DNA of 31,133 bases from Oscillospiraceae bacterium (GCA_015068055.1 SVLG01000019.1:1-31133); one strand, 5' to 3'; positions 21,457-30,071 are shown, counted from the first letter of the stretch. The notes: generated by a model not told the origin, from the letters alone. Numbers and translations: made by a program.

Positions 21457-22821
21457 ATGGAAAAATCCGCAAAAACGAAAGCAACATTCCTTATCCCCTC
21501 CATTCTGGGCGTCATCCTCTTTATGATCCCCGTGAAGTTTGACGGGAGTTGGACCGTCGTCTGCAAGATCATCGCCGACATGATCGCCGGTGTTATCGGC
21601 GACTTCCTGCCCATCCTCTGTGTCATCATCCTGACGATCTCCGCTCTGATGGCGCTGATCGCCAAGCTCCTCAAGCCCAGGTTCATCACGGAGAACGCCC
21701 TGCTGAAAGAGTGCTTCGACTGCAGCTGGTTCTGGCTGGTTGTCCGTGTGCTGGGTGCTGCCTTCGCCTGGATCACCTATCTGGAACTGGGCGCCGAGCA
21801 GGGCGCCGGCCTTCTCTACATGATCTCCGCCGGCGATCAGGGTGCCTTCATTCTCTACGACCTTCTCTGCACCCTCGTCATCATCTTCGCCATCGCGGCT
21901 CTCCTGCTGCCCCTGCTCCTTGACTTCGGTCTGCTGGAGTTCATCGGCGCTCTCTGCACCAAGTGGATGCGTCCCCTCTTCAAGGTTCCCGGCCGCGCTG
22001 CCGTTGACTGCATCACCTCCTGGATCGGTGACGGCACCCTCGGCGTCATGCTCACCGCCAACCAGTACGAGGGCGGCTACTACAACGCCAAGGAAGCCTC
22101 CATCATTGCAACGCTCTTCTCCGCTGTGTCCATCACCTTCTCTCTGGTGGTTCTGGACGAGGTTGGTCTCGTGCAGTACTTCGGCGTTTACTATCTGCTG
22201 ATCTGCGCCGTTGGTATTGTCTGCGCCATCATCTGCCCCTACCTGTGGCCCCTGCGCAAAAAGTCCACCGCTTATCTTGTGGAAGGCAATGCCATGCCCG
22301 AGTCTCTGCCCGACGGCTACACCAGCTCCACCCAGTACGGCTGGGATCTGGCCATCAAGCGCGCTGCTGCCCAGAAGGGTGTTGGTCCCTTCCTCCGGAG
22401 CGGTCTTAAGAACGCCACCAGCATGTGGTTCGGCGTGCTGCCCACCGTTATGGCCATCGGCACCATTGCTCTGATCCTTGCCAACTACACCCCCATCTTC
22501 GACTGGCTGGGCATTCCCTTTGTCCCCCTGTTCAAGCTCTTCCAGGTTCCCGAAGCAGAGGTTGCTGCTTCCACCATGATCGTCGGCTTCACCGACATGT
22601 TCACCCCCGCCATCATCGTGGCCGGCGCCGGTGCTCCCGACATCACCCGCTTCATCGTGGCGGTCGTCTCCGTTACTCAGGTCCTCTACCTCTCCGAGGT
22701 CGGCGGCCTGATCCTGGGCTCCAAGATCCCCGTGAACCTGCCTGAGATGTTCGTCATCTTCCTGTGGCGTACCCTCATCAGCATTGTGATCGTCTGCCCC
22801 GTTGCCCACCTCATCTTCTGA
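21457..22821 (+). CDS. yjiH: YjiH-family membrane protein (nucleoside-recognition/gate domain)
   Basis: 454 residues, AAAGGGAG upstream. About ten membrane segments, no cleavable signal. The gate-type core is seen twice: PGRAAVDCITSWIGDGTLGVMLTANQYEGGYY (about 176-207) and VAASTMIVGFTDMFTPAIIVAGAGAPDITRF (366-396). These belong to the YjiH family of nucleoside-recognition-domain proteins. The transported compound is unproven. It precedes arcA on the same strand, separated by 158 bases, and in related Clostridia such genes occur beside arginine or peptide catabolism, so an amino acid or product exporter/importer role linked to arginine deimination is a reasonable inference. Strong C-ending codon bias suggests high expression. 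Confidence 0.85.
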   Translation: MEKSAKTKATFLIPSILGVILFMIPVKFDGSWTVVCKIIADMIAGVIGDFLPILCVIILTISALMALIAKLLKPRFITENALLKECFDCSWFWLVVRVLGAAFAWITYLELGAEQGAGLLYMISAGDQGAFILYDLLCTLVIIFAIAALLLPLLLDFGLLEFIGALCTKWMRPLFKVPGRAAVDCITSWIGDGTLGVMLTANQYEGGYYNAKEASIIATLFSAVSITFSLVVLDEVGLVQYFGVYYLLICAVGIVCAIICPYLWPLRKKSTAYLVEGNAMPESLPDGYTSSTQYGWDLAIKRAAAQKGVGPFLRSGLKNATSMWFGVLPTVMAIGTIALILANYTPIFDWLGIPFVPLFKLFQVPEAEVAASTMIVGFTDMFTPAIIVAGAGAPDITRFIVAVVSVTQVLYLSEVGGLILGSKIPVNLPEMFVIFLWRTLISIVIVCPVAHLIF

Positions 22822-22856
22822 TTTATCCATCCAATAACCTCTTCTTTGCACCCCAA

Positions 22857-22889
22857 AGAGGGCCGGAACCTCTGGTTCTCCGGCCCTCT
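22857..22889 (+). terminator. Possible attenuator/terminator hairpin after yjiH
   Basis: Arms AGAGGGCCGG (22857-22866) and CCGGCCCTCT (22880-22889) with internal pairing AACC/GGTT. The following sequence CACTCTTTGATTTG is a poor U-run, so termination would be partial. It may set the ratio between yjiH and arcA. Confidence 0.5.
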
Positions 22890-22912
22890 GCACTCTTTGA
22901 TTTGAATGTTAG

Positions 22913-22963
22913 GCGCGTCCCTTCGGGGATCGCTCTCCAATATAAAGGATGCCCGCGGGCATC
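22913..22963 (+). promoter_or_regulatory. Structured leader of arcA
   Basis: A short TCCC-TTCG-GGGA tetraloop hairpin (about 22918-22929) and a perfect 16-base palindrome GATGCCCGCGGGCATC (22948-22963) precede the arcA ribosome site GGAAAGTGAG. The TATAAA at 22941-22946 has no good -35. Either the palindrome is an operator or the hairpins modulate arcA translation; not resolvable by eye. Confidence 0.35.
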
Positions 22964-22979
22964 GGAAAGTGAGTTTTTT

Positions 22980-24200
22980 ATGGTAGAAGGCATTCACAAT
23001 TTTTCCGAGATCGGCAAGCTGAACAAGGTGCTGCTCCATCGCCCCGGCAAGGAACTGGAGGCGCTGACCCCCGCCACCATCGAGCGTCTGCTCTTTGATG
23101 ATATTCCCTATCTGGAAGTGGCTCAGAAGGAGCATGATATTTTCGCCCAGACCCTGCGCGACAACGGCGTGGAAGTGGTCTACTACGTGGATGAGGTGGC
23201 CAAGGCCATCGCCGACCCTGCTCTGCAGATCCAGCTTGTCAACGACTTCCTGAATCTCAGCAAGATCAACGCCAAGGGCCTGCGCGCGTCCATGACCTCC
23301 TACCTGCTGGATATGTCCCCCAAGGAAATGGTGGCCAAGCTCATCGCCGGCATCCTTCGCAAAGAAGTGGCCACCAAGCGCGCCACCTCCCTCATGGACA
23401 TTGCCAACGATGACTATCCCTTTGTCTCCGACCCCATGCCCAACCTCTACTTCACCCGTGACCCCGGCGCCTGTGTTGGTGACGGTATCAACATCCACCG
23501 GATGCATACTCCTGCCCGCCGCCGTGAGTCCCTGCTGCTGAAGTATATGTATCTCTACAATCCCACCTTCGCGGCCCCGGGCAACAAGCAGTGGTACGAC
23601 ATCAGCGACAACTTCTCCATCGAAGGCGGTGACGTGCTGGTTCTCTCCAAGGATATCGTGGCCATCGGCCTTTCCCAGCGTACCACCGTTTCCGGTGCGG
23701 AGAACTTTGCCCGTAACCTCCTGCAGAACTCCAGCTTCAAGAAGGTTCTGGCCTTTGACATTCCCAAGACCCGTGCCTTCATGCATCTTGATACCGTCTT
23801 TACCATGATCGACTATGACAAGTTCACCATCCACCCCGAGATCGAAGGTCCTCTGGCCCTTTACGAAATGACACTGGATCAGAACGGTGAGCTGCGCTTC
23901 CATGCTCTGAAGGACGATCTGGAAAAGCTGCTGGCCCTTGAGCTGAAGCTTCCCGCGGTGCAGCTCCTCCGCTGCGGCGGCGGCGATCTGATGGCTGCTC
24001 AGCGTGAGCAGTGGAACGACGGTTCCAACACTCTCTGCATCCGTCCCGGCGTGGTTATTACCTATGAGCGTAACTACGTTACCAACGAACTGATGGACAA
24101 GAACGGCATCAAGGTGCTGACCGTGCCCTCCTCCGAGCTTTCCCGCGGCCGCGGCGGCCCCCGCTGCATGTCCTGCCCCGTCAACCGCGACGATATCTGA
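22980..24200 (+). CDS. arcA: Arginine deiminase
   Basis: 406 residues from the ATG at 22980; the frame is open to 22764 but that overlaps yjiH and lacks homologous sequence. Hydrolyses arginine to citrulline and ammonia, first step of the fermentative ADI pathway. Guanidino-modifying fold: LLHRPGKELEALTP (19-32), the FTRDPGACVGDG loop (about 159-170), the EGGDVLVLS segment with catalytic Glu, HLDTVFTMID (His-Asp pair), and the nucleophile Cys396 in RGGPRCMSCPV. Length is normal. arcB (ornithine carbamoyltransferase) and arcC (carbamate kinase) are not in this window. The terminator and tRNA-Ala follow. Confidence 0.97.
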   Translation: MVEGIHNFSEIGKLNKVLLHRPGKELEALTPATIERLLFDDIPYLEVAQKEHDIFAQTLRDNGVEVVYYVDEVAKAIADPALQIQLVNDFLNLSKINAKGLRASMTSYLLDMSPKEMVAKLIAGILRKEVATKRATSLMDIANDDYPFVSDPMPNLYFTRDPGACVGDGINIHRMHTPARRRESLLLKYMYLYNPTFAAPGNKQWYDISDNFSIEGGDVLVLSKDIVAIGLSQRTTVSGAENFARNLLQNSSFKKVLAFDIPKTRAFMHLDTVFTMIDYDKFTIHPEIEGPLALYEMTLDQNGELRFHALKDDLEKLLALELKLPAVQLLRCGGGDLMAAQREQWNDGSNTLCIRPGVVITYERNYVTNELMDKNGIKVLTVPSSELSRGRGGPRCMSCPVNRDDI

Positions 24201-24210
24201 TAAAAGCAGC

Positions 24211-24246
24211 AAAACACCCGGTACCGGACGGTATCGGGTGTTTTTT
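24211..24246 (+). terminator. arcA terminator
   Basis: Arms ACACCCGGTACC and GGTATCGGGTGT (one G-U pair) around GGAC, then TTTTTT. It lies 10 bases after the arcA stop. Confidence 0.9.
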
Positions 24247-24253
24247 AAAGTGG

Positions 24254-24288
24254 TAAAAAAACAAAAAGCCCTGCTCACTGGAGCAGGA
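24254..24288 (-). terminator. tRNA-Ala terminator
   Basis: On the minus strand CCTGCTC-CAGT-GAGCAGG (24270-24287) followed by GC and a long T-rich run (24254-24268). It ends the tRNA transcript 31 bases past the CCA. Confidence 0.8.
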
Positions 24289-24291
24289 TCT

Positions 24292-24430
<139 letters not shown>

Positions 24431-24461
24431 TCAGTTATGCCGACTTTCGGCCAGCCCGGTT

Positions 24462-24490
24462 ATAATAGCAAAAGAAAACCCATTTGTCAA
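24462..24490 (-). promoter_or_regulatory. tRNA-Ala promoter
   Basis: Minus strand TTGACA (24485-24490), 17-base spacer, TATTAT (24462-24467). Same boxes and spacing as the tRNA-Leu promoter at 30966. Confidence 0.8.
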
Positions 24491-24498
24491 TGATAAAT

Positions 24499-24527
24499 TT
24501 GCAATATTTTCAAACTTGTGTTATGCT
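24499..24527 (+). promoter_or_regulatory. Weak promoter before GNAT gene
   Basis: TTGCAA (24499-24504), 17-base spacer, TATGCT (24522-24527); 30 bases before the start. Divergent from the tRNA-Ala promoter. Confidence 0.4.
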
Positions 24528-24557
24528 CTCCGGGAAACAAAAAGGGAGGCGTAAACC

Positions 24558-25037
24558 ATGCTGGAAATCGTGCCCGCGTATGCGTATAAAGAGGAAGTCA
24601 GAGCCCTTTTTGCCGAGTATACAAAGATGCTGGTGGAGGGGGACCCTGCCTTTCAGGAGTATCTGAACATACAGAACTACGACGAGGAGATTGCGCATCT
24701 GGAGTATAAATACGGCGAGCCCGCGGGGCGGCTGTACCTGGCCCGCTGGGACGACGCGGTGGCCGGCTGCATCGGGCTCCGGCGCATCGACGAGAAAAAC
24801 TGCGAGATGAAGCGTCTCTATGTGTATCCTGCGTTTCGGGGAAAGCATATCGCCGAGGCTCTCACAACCCGCATCATCGCGGATGCCCGCGCGATCGGCT
24901 ATAAGGCCATGCTGTTGGATACCCTGCCCTTCCTGCAGGGAGCGCTGCGGCTCTATAAAAAGCTGGGCTTTTATGAGATTGAGTCCTATAACAACAGCCC
25001 AATGGACACGTCCATCTATATGAAGCTGGATCTTTGA
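24558..25037 (+). CDS. GNAT-family N-acetyltransferase
   Basis: 159 residues, AAAGGGAGG upstream. Acetyl-CoA site in MKRLYVYPAFRGKHIAEALTTRII (83-106; the usual Q/RxxGxG/A is RGKHIA, with His in place of Gly), and a C-terminal LRLYKKLGFYEIESYNNSPM. Closest group by feel is the one annotated as acyl-CoA N-acyltransferase acting on small amines or amino acids; no substrate can be assigned. It belongs to the same direction as the lipoprotein gene, 77 bases downstream. Confidence 0.88.
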   Translation: MLEIVPAYAYKEEVRALFAEYTKMLVEGDPAFQEYLNIQNYDEEIAHLEYKYGEPAGRLYLARWDDAVAGCIGLRRIDEKNCEMKRLYVYPAFRGKHIAEALTTRIIADARAIGYKAMLLDTLPFLQGALRLYKKLGFYEIESYNNSPMDTSIYMKLDL

Positions 25038-25114
25038 AACATTTTCGGGAACCTTTTGCGTGCATTCTGCGTCCAATCAAGCGAAAACAAATATAAAGGA
25101 GTTATATATCGAAC

Positions 25115-25684
25115 ATGAAAAAGTTTATTGTCCTTTGCCTCTGTGCCGTGCTGCTGCTGAGCCTCTGCGCCTGCGGCAAGGAAAAAGAAAACGAAGTACA
25201 GGAAGTCGTCATTGAAAACCCCGTGGCCCTGCTGGATACCGTGTGGCAGAGCTATGCGGAGGAGGAGAAGTTCCCCTGCGCCGGCGGTGATCTGGACCAC
25301 GCCAACATGGAAGGCCCCGGTGAGTACGCCGTGAACAGCGCCGAGGCCCTGGACGCCTCCTTCGGCATCCCCGCTGCCGACGCCGCCAGCGTGACCGAGG
25401 CTGCCTCCCTCATGCACATGATGAACCTGAACACCTTCACCGCCGGCGCCTTCCGTCTTGCCGGGGGCACGGACGCGGCCGCTTTCGCGGAAAACGTCAA
25501 GGCCAACGTGCTGCAGCGCCAGTGGATCTGCGGCTTCCCCGATACGCTGGTGATCATCGGTGTGGGTGACTATGTGGTCTCCGCCTTTGGTGAGGCCGGT
25601 ATCATGGAGACGTTCAAGACCAAGACCCTGAGTGCCTACGAAGGAGCTGCCGAGCTTCTGGTGGAGCAGAGCCTCGCCGGATAA
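25115..25684 (+). CDS. Small secreted lipoprotein, unknown function
   Basis: 189 residues. Signal peptide MKKFIVLCLCAVLLLSLCAC with lipobox LCAC (Cys20), so it is anchored outside the membrane. The mature part is acidic, with ENPVALLDTVWQSYAEEEKFPC at its start and a helix-strand region AAAFAENVKANVLQRQWICG, FPDTLVIIGVGDYVVSAFGE. The pattern resembles small clostridial lipoproteins of unknown-function families, but no family was assigned. AAAGGAG lies 13 bases before the ATG, somewhat far. It ends at a strong terminator. Confidence 0.8.
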   Translation: MKKFIVLCLCAVLLLSLCACGKEKENEVQEVVIENPVALLDTVWQSYAEEEKFPCAGGDLDHANMEGPGEYAVNSAEALDASFGIPAADAASVTEAASLMHMMNLNTFTAGAFRLAGGTDAAAFAENVKANVLQRQWICGFPDTLVIIGVGDYVVSAFGEAGIMETFKTKTLSAYEGAAELLVEQSLAG

Positions 25685-25691
25685 AAAGGAC

Positions 25692-25722
25692 AACGCCCCC
25701 GACTTTTGCGGTCGGGGGTTAA
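25692..25722 (+). terminator. Lipoprotein gene terminator
   Basis: CCCCCGAC (25696-25703) and GTCGGGGG (25711-25718) with a short loop, then TTAATTAT; the T-run is short, so some readthrough to the next gene is likely, and no separate promoter for that gene was seen. Confidence 0.7.
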
Positions 25723-25753
25723 TTATCTCATTCATGGGAACGATACAGGTACT

Positions 25754-27349
25754 ATGAAAAAGCTTTTTGTCATACTGATCCCGCTGCTGCTTCTGGCGGC
25801 CTGCAGCCGGGAAGATGAGCCTGCACCCACGCCGACGCCCACGGCGGCCTCCGCGACGCTGCCACTGTCTGCGGAAAGCACACTGACCGGCCGCGTCTAC
25901 GAGCTGACCGACGACTCTCTGGTGCTTCAAAGCGACGGCGGCGGGCTCTATGCCTTTGCCGTCGAGGGCACACCGGAGCTTGTGCCGGGCCAGCGCCTTA
26001 CACTCCGCTGTGCCGGGGCATTGGACGAGCGGAGTCTCTGGCAGAGTGCGGCCATACTGGAACTTCGGGCGGAGCCGGCAGAGACCCCTGCGGAAAGCGC
26101 TGTCTATACCCTGCGGGGGATCGTACAGGATGCCACCGCCTATACCCTCACTGTGCTGGGGGAGGACGGACACCTCTATTCCTTTCCCAAGGATCCCGCC
26201 CGCTGCTTTGCCCCGGACGGCATCCTGCTGGGCTACAAAGCGGAGGTAGACTGCGCCGAGCCGCCCGATCCCGCGGAGGTCTGGCAGATGGTCACCGTGC
26301 TGGCCATGCGGGTGACGGCGGCGGAGCATGCGCCTGCCGTACCCGATCACGAAGCGGCCATGGTCCGGGCCGCGGAGCTCCTTGCGGGGCTCAGCCTTGA
26401 GGAGCGGGCGGCTCAGGTGTTTTTGGGTCGTCTGCCTCTTCAGGGCAGTATCGGACGGGTCCCGGGGGGCTATGTCCTTTATGCGGAGAATGTGGCGGGA
26501 AAGACCCCGGCTGTGCTGAAGGCGGAGCTGGAGGCCCTGCAGGCTGCTGCGAAGCTGCCGCTGCTGTTCACCGTGGATGAGGAGGGCGGCACGGTGAACC
26601 GCCTGAGCGCCTACACGGCCTTCCGCGCTGCACCCTTTCCTTCGCCCATGAGCCTTTACCATGAGGGCGGCTGGCTCTCTGTCAATACGGATACGCTGGA
26701 GAAGTGCAGCCTGCTGCGTTCGGTGGGCATCCATGTCAATCTGGCCCCGGTGGCCGACGTCTGCAGCCCGGGAACGTATATGTATTCCCGCTCTTTCGGC
26801 GGTGACGTGGCCCTTACCGAGCAGTATGTGGACGAAGTGGTCCGGGGCTATAAGTCCGCTGGGGTGGGCTGTGTGCTCAAGCACTTCCCCGGCTATGGCG
26901 ACAATGTGGACACTCACACGGGCCCGGCCCGGGACGAGCGCAGTCTGGAAGAGCTGACAGAGCGGGATCTGCGGCCCTTTGCCGCGGGGATTGCGGCCGG
27001 GGCGGACTGCGTGCTGTTGAGTCACAACGTGGTGACGGCTCTGGATCCCACCCTGCCGGCCTCCCTGTCCCCGGCGGTTTATGGGTATCTCCGGGATAAT
27101 ATGGGCTTTGCGGGCGTGGCCATGACGGACGATCTCGGTATGGGCGGTGTCCGGGCCTTCGGAGACAGCGGCGAGGCCGCCGTGCAGGCCCTCCGGGCCG
27201 GCTGTGATCTGATCTGCTCGGCCTCCTTTGAGCGGGAGATTGCCGCGGTGATCGCCGCCGTACAGCAGGGAAGCCTCAGCGAGGCGCGGCTCAACGAGGC
27301 GGCGCAGCGGGTGCTTTGCTGGAAGGTGAAGCTGGGGCTCCTGGCATAA
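25754..27349 (+). CDS. Lipoprotein beta-N-acetylhexosaminidase (GH3, NagZ-like) with N-terminal tandem domain
   Basis: 531 residues from ATG 25754, where the signal peptide starts (lipobox LLAAC, Cys17); the frame is open to 25706 but that adds no sensible sequence. After a Thr/Pro linker come two related beta domains (about 42-105 and 115-186; LTGRVYELTDDSLVLQSDGG and LRGIVQDATAYTLTVLGEDG), likely small barrels. The GH3 domain (200-531) has DEEGG (275-279), KHFPGYGD (376-383), the Asp386-x-His388 acid/base pair in DNVDTHTG, and the nucleophile in MTDDLGM (457-463). NagZ-type enzymes remove GlcNAc from cell-wall fragments; as a surface lipoprotein it probably recycles muropeptides outside the cell. 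Confidence 0.9.
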   Translation: MKKLFVILIPLLLLAACSREDEPAPTPTPTAASATLPLSAESTLTGRVYELTDDSLVLQSDGGGLYAFAVEGTPELVPGQRLTLRCAGALDERSLWQSAAILELRAEPAETPAESAVYTLRGIVQDATAYTLTVLGEDGHLYSFPKDPARCFAPDGILLGYKAEVDCAEPPDPAEVWQMVTVLAMRVTAAEHAPAVPDHEAAMVRAAELLAGLSLEERAAQVFLGRLPLQGSIGRVPGGYVLYAENVAGKTPAVLKAELEALQAAAKLPLLFTVDEEGGTVNRLSAYTAFRAAPFPSPMSLYHEGGWLSVNTDTLEKCSLLRSVGIHVNLAPVADVCSPGTYMYSRSFGGDVALTEQYVDEVVRGYKSAGVGCVLKHFPGYGDNVDTHTGPARDERSLEELTERDLRPFAAGIAAGADCVLLSHNVVTALDPTLPASLSPAVYGYLRDNMGFAGVAMTDDLGMGGVRAFGDSGEAAVQALRAGCDLICSASFEREIAAVIAAVQQGSLSEARLNEAAQRVLCWKVKLGLLA

Positions 27350-27356
27350 GGGCGGC

Positions 27357-27385
27357 TTGCGCCCAGTGGGAAAATGTGCTATGCT
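27357..27385 (+). promoter_or_regulatory. Promoter of the dehydrogenase gene
   Basis: TTGCGC (27357-27362), 17-base spacer, TATGCT (27380-27385); 29 bases before the start at 27415. Confidence 0.5.
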
Positions 27386-27414
27386 TTGAAAAAAGCATCC
27401 GAGGAGGGTTTCCC

Positions 27415-28374
27415 ATGGAAAAAACCGTACTGTGTCTTCTGCCGGTGGAAGAGCGCCATCGGAACAAGTTGGAAGCTGCCGGGCGTGGCTGCCGCTTTGT
27501 CTATGCCGCCCCCGAGACTGTGACGACAGAGGAAATCCACAGCGCGGAGATCATTCTGGGCCTCCCGCCGGTGGCAAGGATGAATGCCCCGGAGAAGCTG
27601 GAAGTGCTGCAGAGCTGCTATGCCGGCGTGGATCCCTATCTGAAGCCCGGTGTGCTCCGGGAGGGCACCCTTCTGCTGAACTCCACCGGCGCCTATTCCC
27701 AGGCCGTGGCCGAGCATGGTCTGGCCTGTACCCTGACGCTGCTCAAGAAGCTCCACCTTTACCGGGATGCCCAGCGGCAGAAGAACTGGACGGACTTTGG
27801 CACGGTGAGCTCTCTCGCCGATGCCACGGTGCTGGTGGTGGGGCTGGGGGACATCGGCGGCTATTACGCAGCGCTTGTGAAAGCGCTGGGTGCTTATGTC
27901 ATCGGCGTAAAGCGCCGTCCCTCGGCAAAGCCGGACGGTGTGGACGAGCTTTACACCATGGAGGCGTTGGACGAGCTTTTGCCCCGGGCAGACGTGATCT
28001 TCTCCGTCCTGCCGGGAACCGACGCTACCTTTCATATGTACACCGCCGAGCGCTTTGAGCGCATGAAGAATACCGCCGTATTCATCAACTGCGGCCGGGG
28101 CAGCGCCGTGGAGAGCGCCGTACTGCTGGAGGCGCTGAGAAGCGGCGCCATCGCCTGCGCCGCCGTGGACGTTACGGAGCCGGAGCCGCTGCCTGTGGAC
28201 AGCCCGCTCTGGCAGCTGGACAATCTGCTGATTACACCCCATATCTCCGGCCAGAACCACCTGCCCGTCACCTTTGAGCGGGTGGTAAACATCGCCGCGG
28301 AGAACCTTCGCCGCTATCTTGCAGGGGAAGAACTGGTGAATGTGGTGGACTGGAAAACGGGATACAAGAAATAA
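27415..28374 (+). CDS. D-2-hydroxyacid dehydrogenase
   Basis: 319 residues, GAGGAGG before ATG. Reduces a 2-keto acid to the D-hydroxy acid or the reverse. Dinucleotide loop VVGLGDIGG (141-149), catalytic Arg228 in INCGRGS, Glu at 255 or 257 in DVTEPEP, and His276 in TPHISGQ. The strand that follows the Gly loop ends VIGVKRRPS (162-170), where NAD-specific members have Asp; the Lys-Arg-Arg would favour NADP. It stops 2 bases before a bidirectional terminator, and the convergent leucine-rich-repeat gene begins on the other side. Confidence 0.9.
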   Translation: MEKTVLCLLPVEERHRNKLEAAGRGCRFVYAAPETVTTEEIHSAEIILGLPPVARMNAPEKLEVLQSCYAGVDPYLKPGVLREGTLLLNSTGAYSQAVAEHGLACTLTLLKKLHLYRDAQRQKNWTDFGTVSSLADATVLVVGLGDIGGYYAALVKALGAYVIGVKRRPSAKPDGVDELYTMEALDELLPRADVIFSVLPGTDATFHMYTAERFERMKNTAVFINCGRGSAVESAVLLEALRSGAIACAAVDVTEPEPLPVDSPLWQLDNLLITPHISGQNHLPVTFERVVNIAAENLRRYLAGEELVNVVDWKTGYKK

Positions 28375-28375
28375 T

Positions 28376-28405
28376 AAAAAGGCTGACCGCAAGGTCAGCC
28401 TTTTT
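28376..28405. terminator. Bidirectional terminator between convergent genes
   Basis: AAAAAGGCTGACC (28376-28388), GCAA loop, GGTCAGCC (28393-28400), TTTTT. A-run and T-run on both sides let it serve both strands. Confidence 0.9.
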
Positions 28406-28406
28406 C

Positions 28407-30071
28407 TTATCCCGGCATATAGTGGGCGCCGAAGACATCGCGCATCTCGTAATAGGCGGCATCCGTGCGCCAGGTACCGCCGGTGGAGCCTTCGCACCAC
28501 ATTTCAACCTTTGTGTTGGGCAGACGCCAGACCGCCTCATAGCCCCCGGGGCCAAGGCCGGTACCGGGTACCCAGAGTCGCTCCAGCCACGGCATCTGAC
28601 CCAACAGGTGGCCGTTTTGGAGATAACAGTAGGCCAGATTCAGATGCCGGAGGTTTTTGCACTCCAGCAGGGGCGAAATGTCGGAGATGTTGGTCTGGAA
28701 AAGCTCCAGATAGTAGAGGTCTTTCATATTGGCCAGTACGGAAATGTCCGTGATGCGGGTGTCGGCCATGATGAGCCAGCGGAGCTTGGGCAGATCCTCC
28801 AGAAAGCTGGTGTCGCTGTACTCCATGTGCCCCAGATCCAGCGCGATGAGATCCCGGCAGTAGCGCAGATTTTGCAGCTCAGCATTGGTCAGGAAGGAGT
28901 AACCGTAGGGGAAGGTGGTGGCAATAAAGGCGGTGGCATCCGTGCGCAGGAAGAAGGCCCCGAAATGCACCGTCCAGACAAAGCGGATGTCCTCATAACG
29001 CTTATCCAGAGCGTCCATCTCCTCGTTGCTGAAGCCGCATTCCATCATGAGGACTTTTTCCAGATAGGGGAAGTAAAAGAGAGAATCCTCCACCTGCTGC
29101 AGTGAGTCAATGGCACAGCCGCTGATGTCGATTTCCCGGTCTGTGGTACCCACGGTGACGCCAAAGAGCTTGAACGTCCAGCGGATTTCCAGCTCCGGCA
29201 GCGTTTTGCGAAAAGCCAGCAGTTCTTCGTCGCTGAAACCGCAGTCGCTGAGATCGATCCGCTCCAAAGCGGGAAAAAGGGGCAGCGTTGCTTTCAGCTC
29301 CTCCAGCGTAAAGCCGCTGTGTCCCGCCAGAGAAAGCTCCTTCGCATCCGAGGATGCGTAAACGTCCGCTGCGGCGTTTATCTCCCAGTGGAAGCTTATG
29401 CCGGGGTAGGCCTCCCGGAGGGCAAGCTGTTCCTCCGGTGTGAGAGAACGCCCGGCGACGTAAACATGGGACAGATCGGTAAAGTAAGGAAGCCGTGCCA
29501 TAAGTTCGTCGAAGACGGCATCGGATTCAAGAAGGTGGATTTCCCTCTCGTCCCGGCGGCAGCGTTCGCCGCCAAGGGCAATGTCCCAGATGATCTCGCG
29601 TCCGGCTTCCTGCTCCGTCAGTTCCGTGAGAAGGGCATAATCGTCTATGCCCCGGGCGTCGATGCACTGCAGCGCGGGGAAGCAGGCAAAGGCGGCCAGA
29701 TCCGTCCGGTCAAGGGAGGAGGGCTCCACGGCCAGTGAAGCGCTGTCAAAGCGCTCGTTGCCTATGGGCACATCCCAACGGATGGAGCAGTCGGGGAAGT
29801 GTTTCTGCAGACGCTGCACCGAGCGGAGCGAAAGCTCACTGCCCCGGAGATCGAGTTCTTCCGGTTGACGAAGCCGCCGCAGTCCCAGAGTGGAATGCAG
29901 CGTCAGATCCCGGCAGTCCAGTGTGGTCTCGTCCCGGCGGACGGCCCACCCTCCCACGAGAGTGTGGTTTTTGCAAAGCAGCAGGATAAAAATAAGCGCA
30001 GCAAGCAAAACTGCCCCTGAAAAGCCCAGAGCCAGCCTGACTGCTATGCTGCGTTTATTCTTTGTACTCAT
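28407..30071 (-). CDS. Membrane-anchored leucine-rich repeat protein
   Basis: 554 residues. Basic N-terminus, one membrane helix (about 11-32, IAVRLALGFSGAVLLAALIFILLL), the rest outside. Many leucine-rich repeats: FPALQCIDARG, FPALERIDLSDCGFS, FPYLEKVLMMECGFS, CRDLIALDLGHMEYSD, LPKLRWLIMADTRITD, MKDLYYLELFQTNISD, CKNLRHLNLAYCYLQN, MPWLERLWVPGTGLGP. Between repeats are WDVPIG/WEINAA/WTFKLF/WTVHFG units, which recur every 85-100 residues after a PxxxIRW-like motif, so the protein is built from a larger duplicated unit. Probably a surface binding protein; no ligand known. It follows the nucleotidyltransferase gene by 51 bases with a weak ribosome site (AGAGGT directly before the ATG). Confidence 0.85.
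   Translation of the reverse strand: MSTKNKRSIAVRLALGFSGAVLLAALIFILLLCKNHTLVGGWAVRRDETTLDCRDLTLHSTLGLRRLRQPEELDLRGSELSLRSVQRLQKHFPDCSIRWDVPIGNERFDSASLAVEPSSLDRTDLAAFACFPALQCIDARGIDDYALLTELTEQEAGREIIWDIALGGERCRRDEREIHLLESDAVFDELMARLPYFTDLSHVYVAGRSLTPEEQLALREAYPGISFHWEINAAADVYASSDAKELSLAGHSGFTLEELKATLPLFPALERIDLSDCGFSDEELLAFRKTLPELEIRWTFKLFGVTVGTTDREIDISGCAIDSLQQVEDSLFYFPYLEKVLMMECGFSNEEMDALDKRYEDIRFVWTVHFGAFFLRTDATAFIATTFPYGYSFLTNAELQNLRYCRDLIALDLGHMEYSDTSFLEDLPKLRWLIMADTRITDISVLANMKDLYYLELFQTNISDISPLLECKNLRHLNLAYCYLQNGHLLGQMPWLERLWVPGTGLGPGGYEAVWRLPNTKVEMWCEGSTGGTWRTDAAYYEMRDVFGAHYMPG

Noticed and set aside
21181..22893. 570-codon minus-strand open frame rich in Gly, Asp, Glu and His
   Set aside because: Shadow of the membrane protein gene; the plus strand has promoter, ribosome site and membrane helices.
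22764..22979. Longer arcA start
   Set aside because: The extension overlaps the end of yjiH and the hairpin, has no ribosome site, and arginine deiminases start at the equivalent of 22980.
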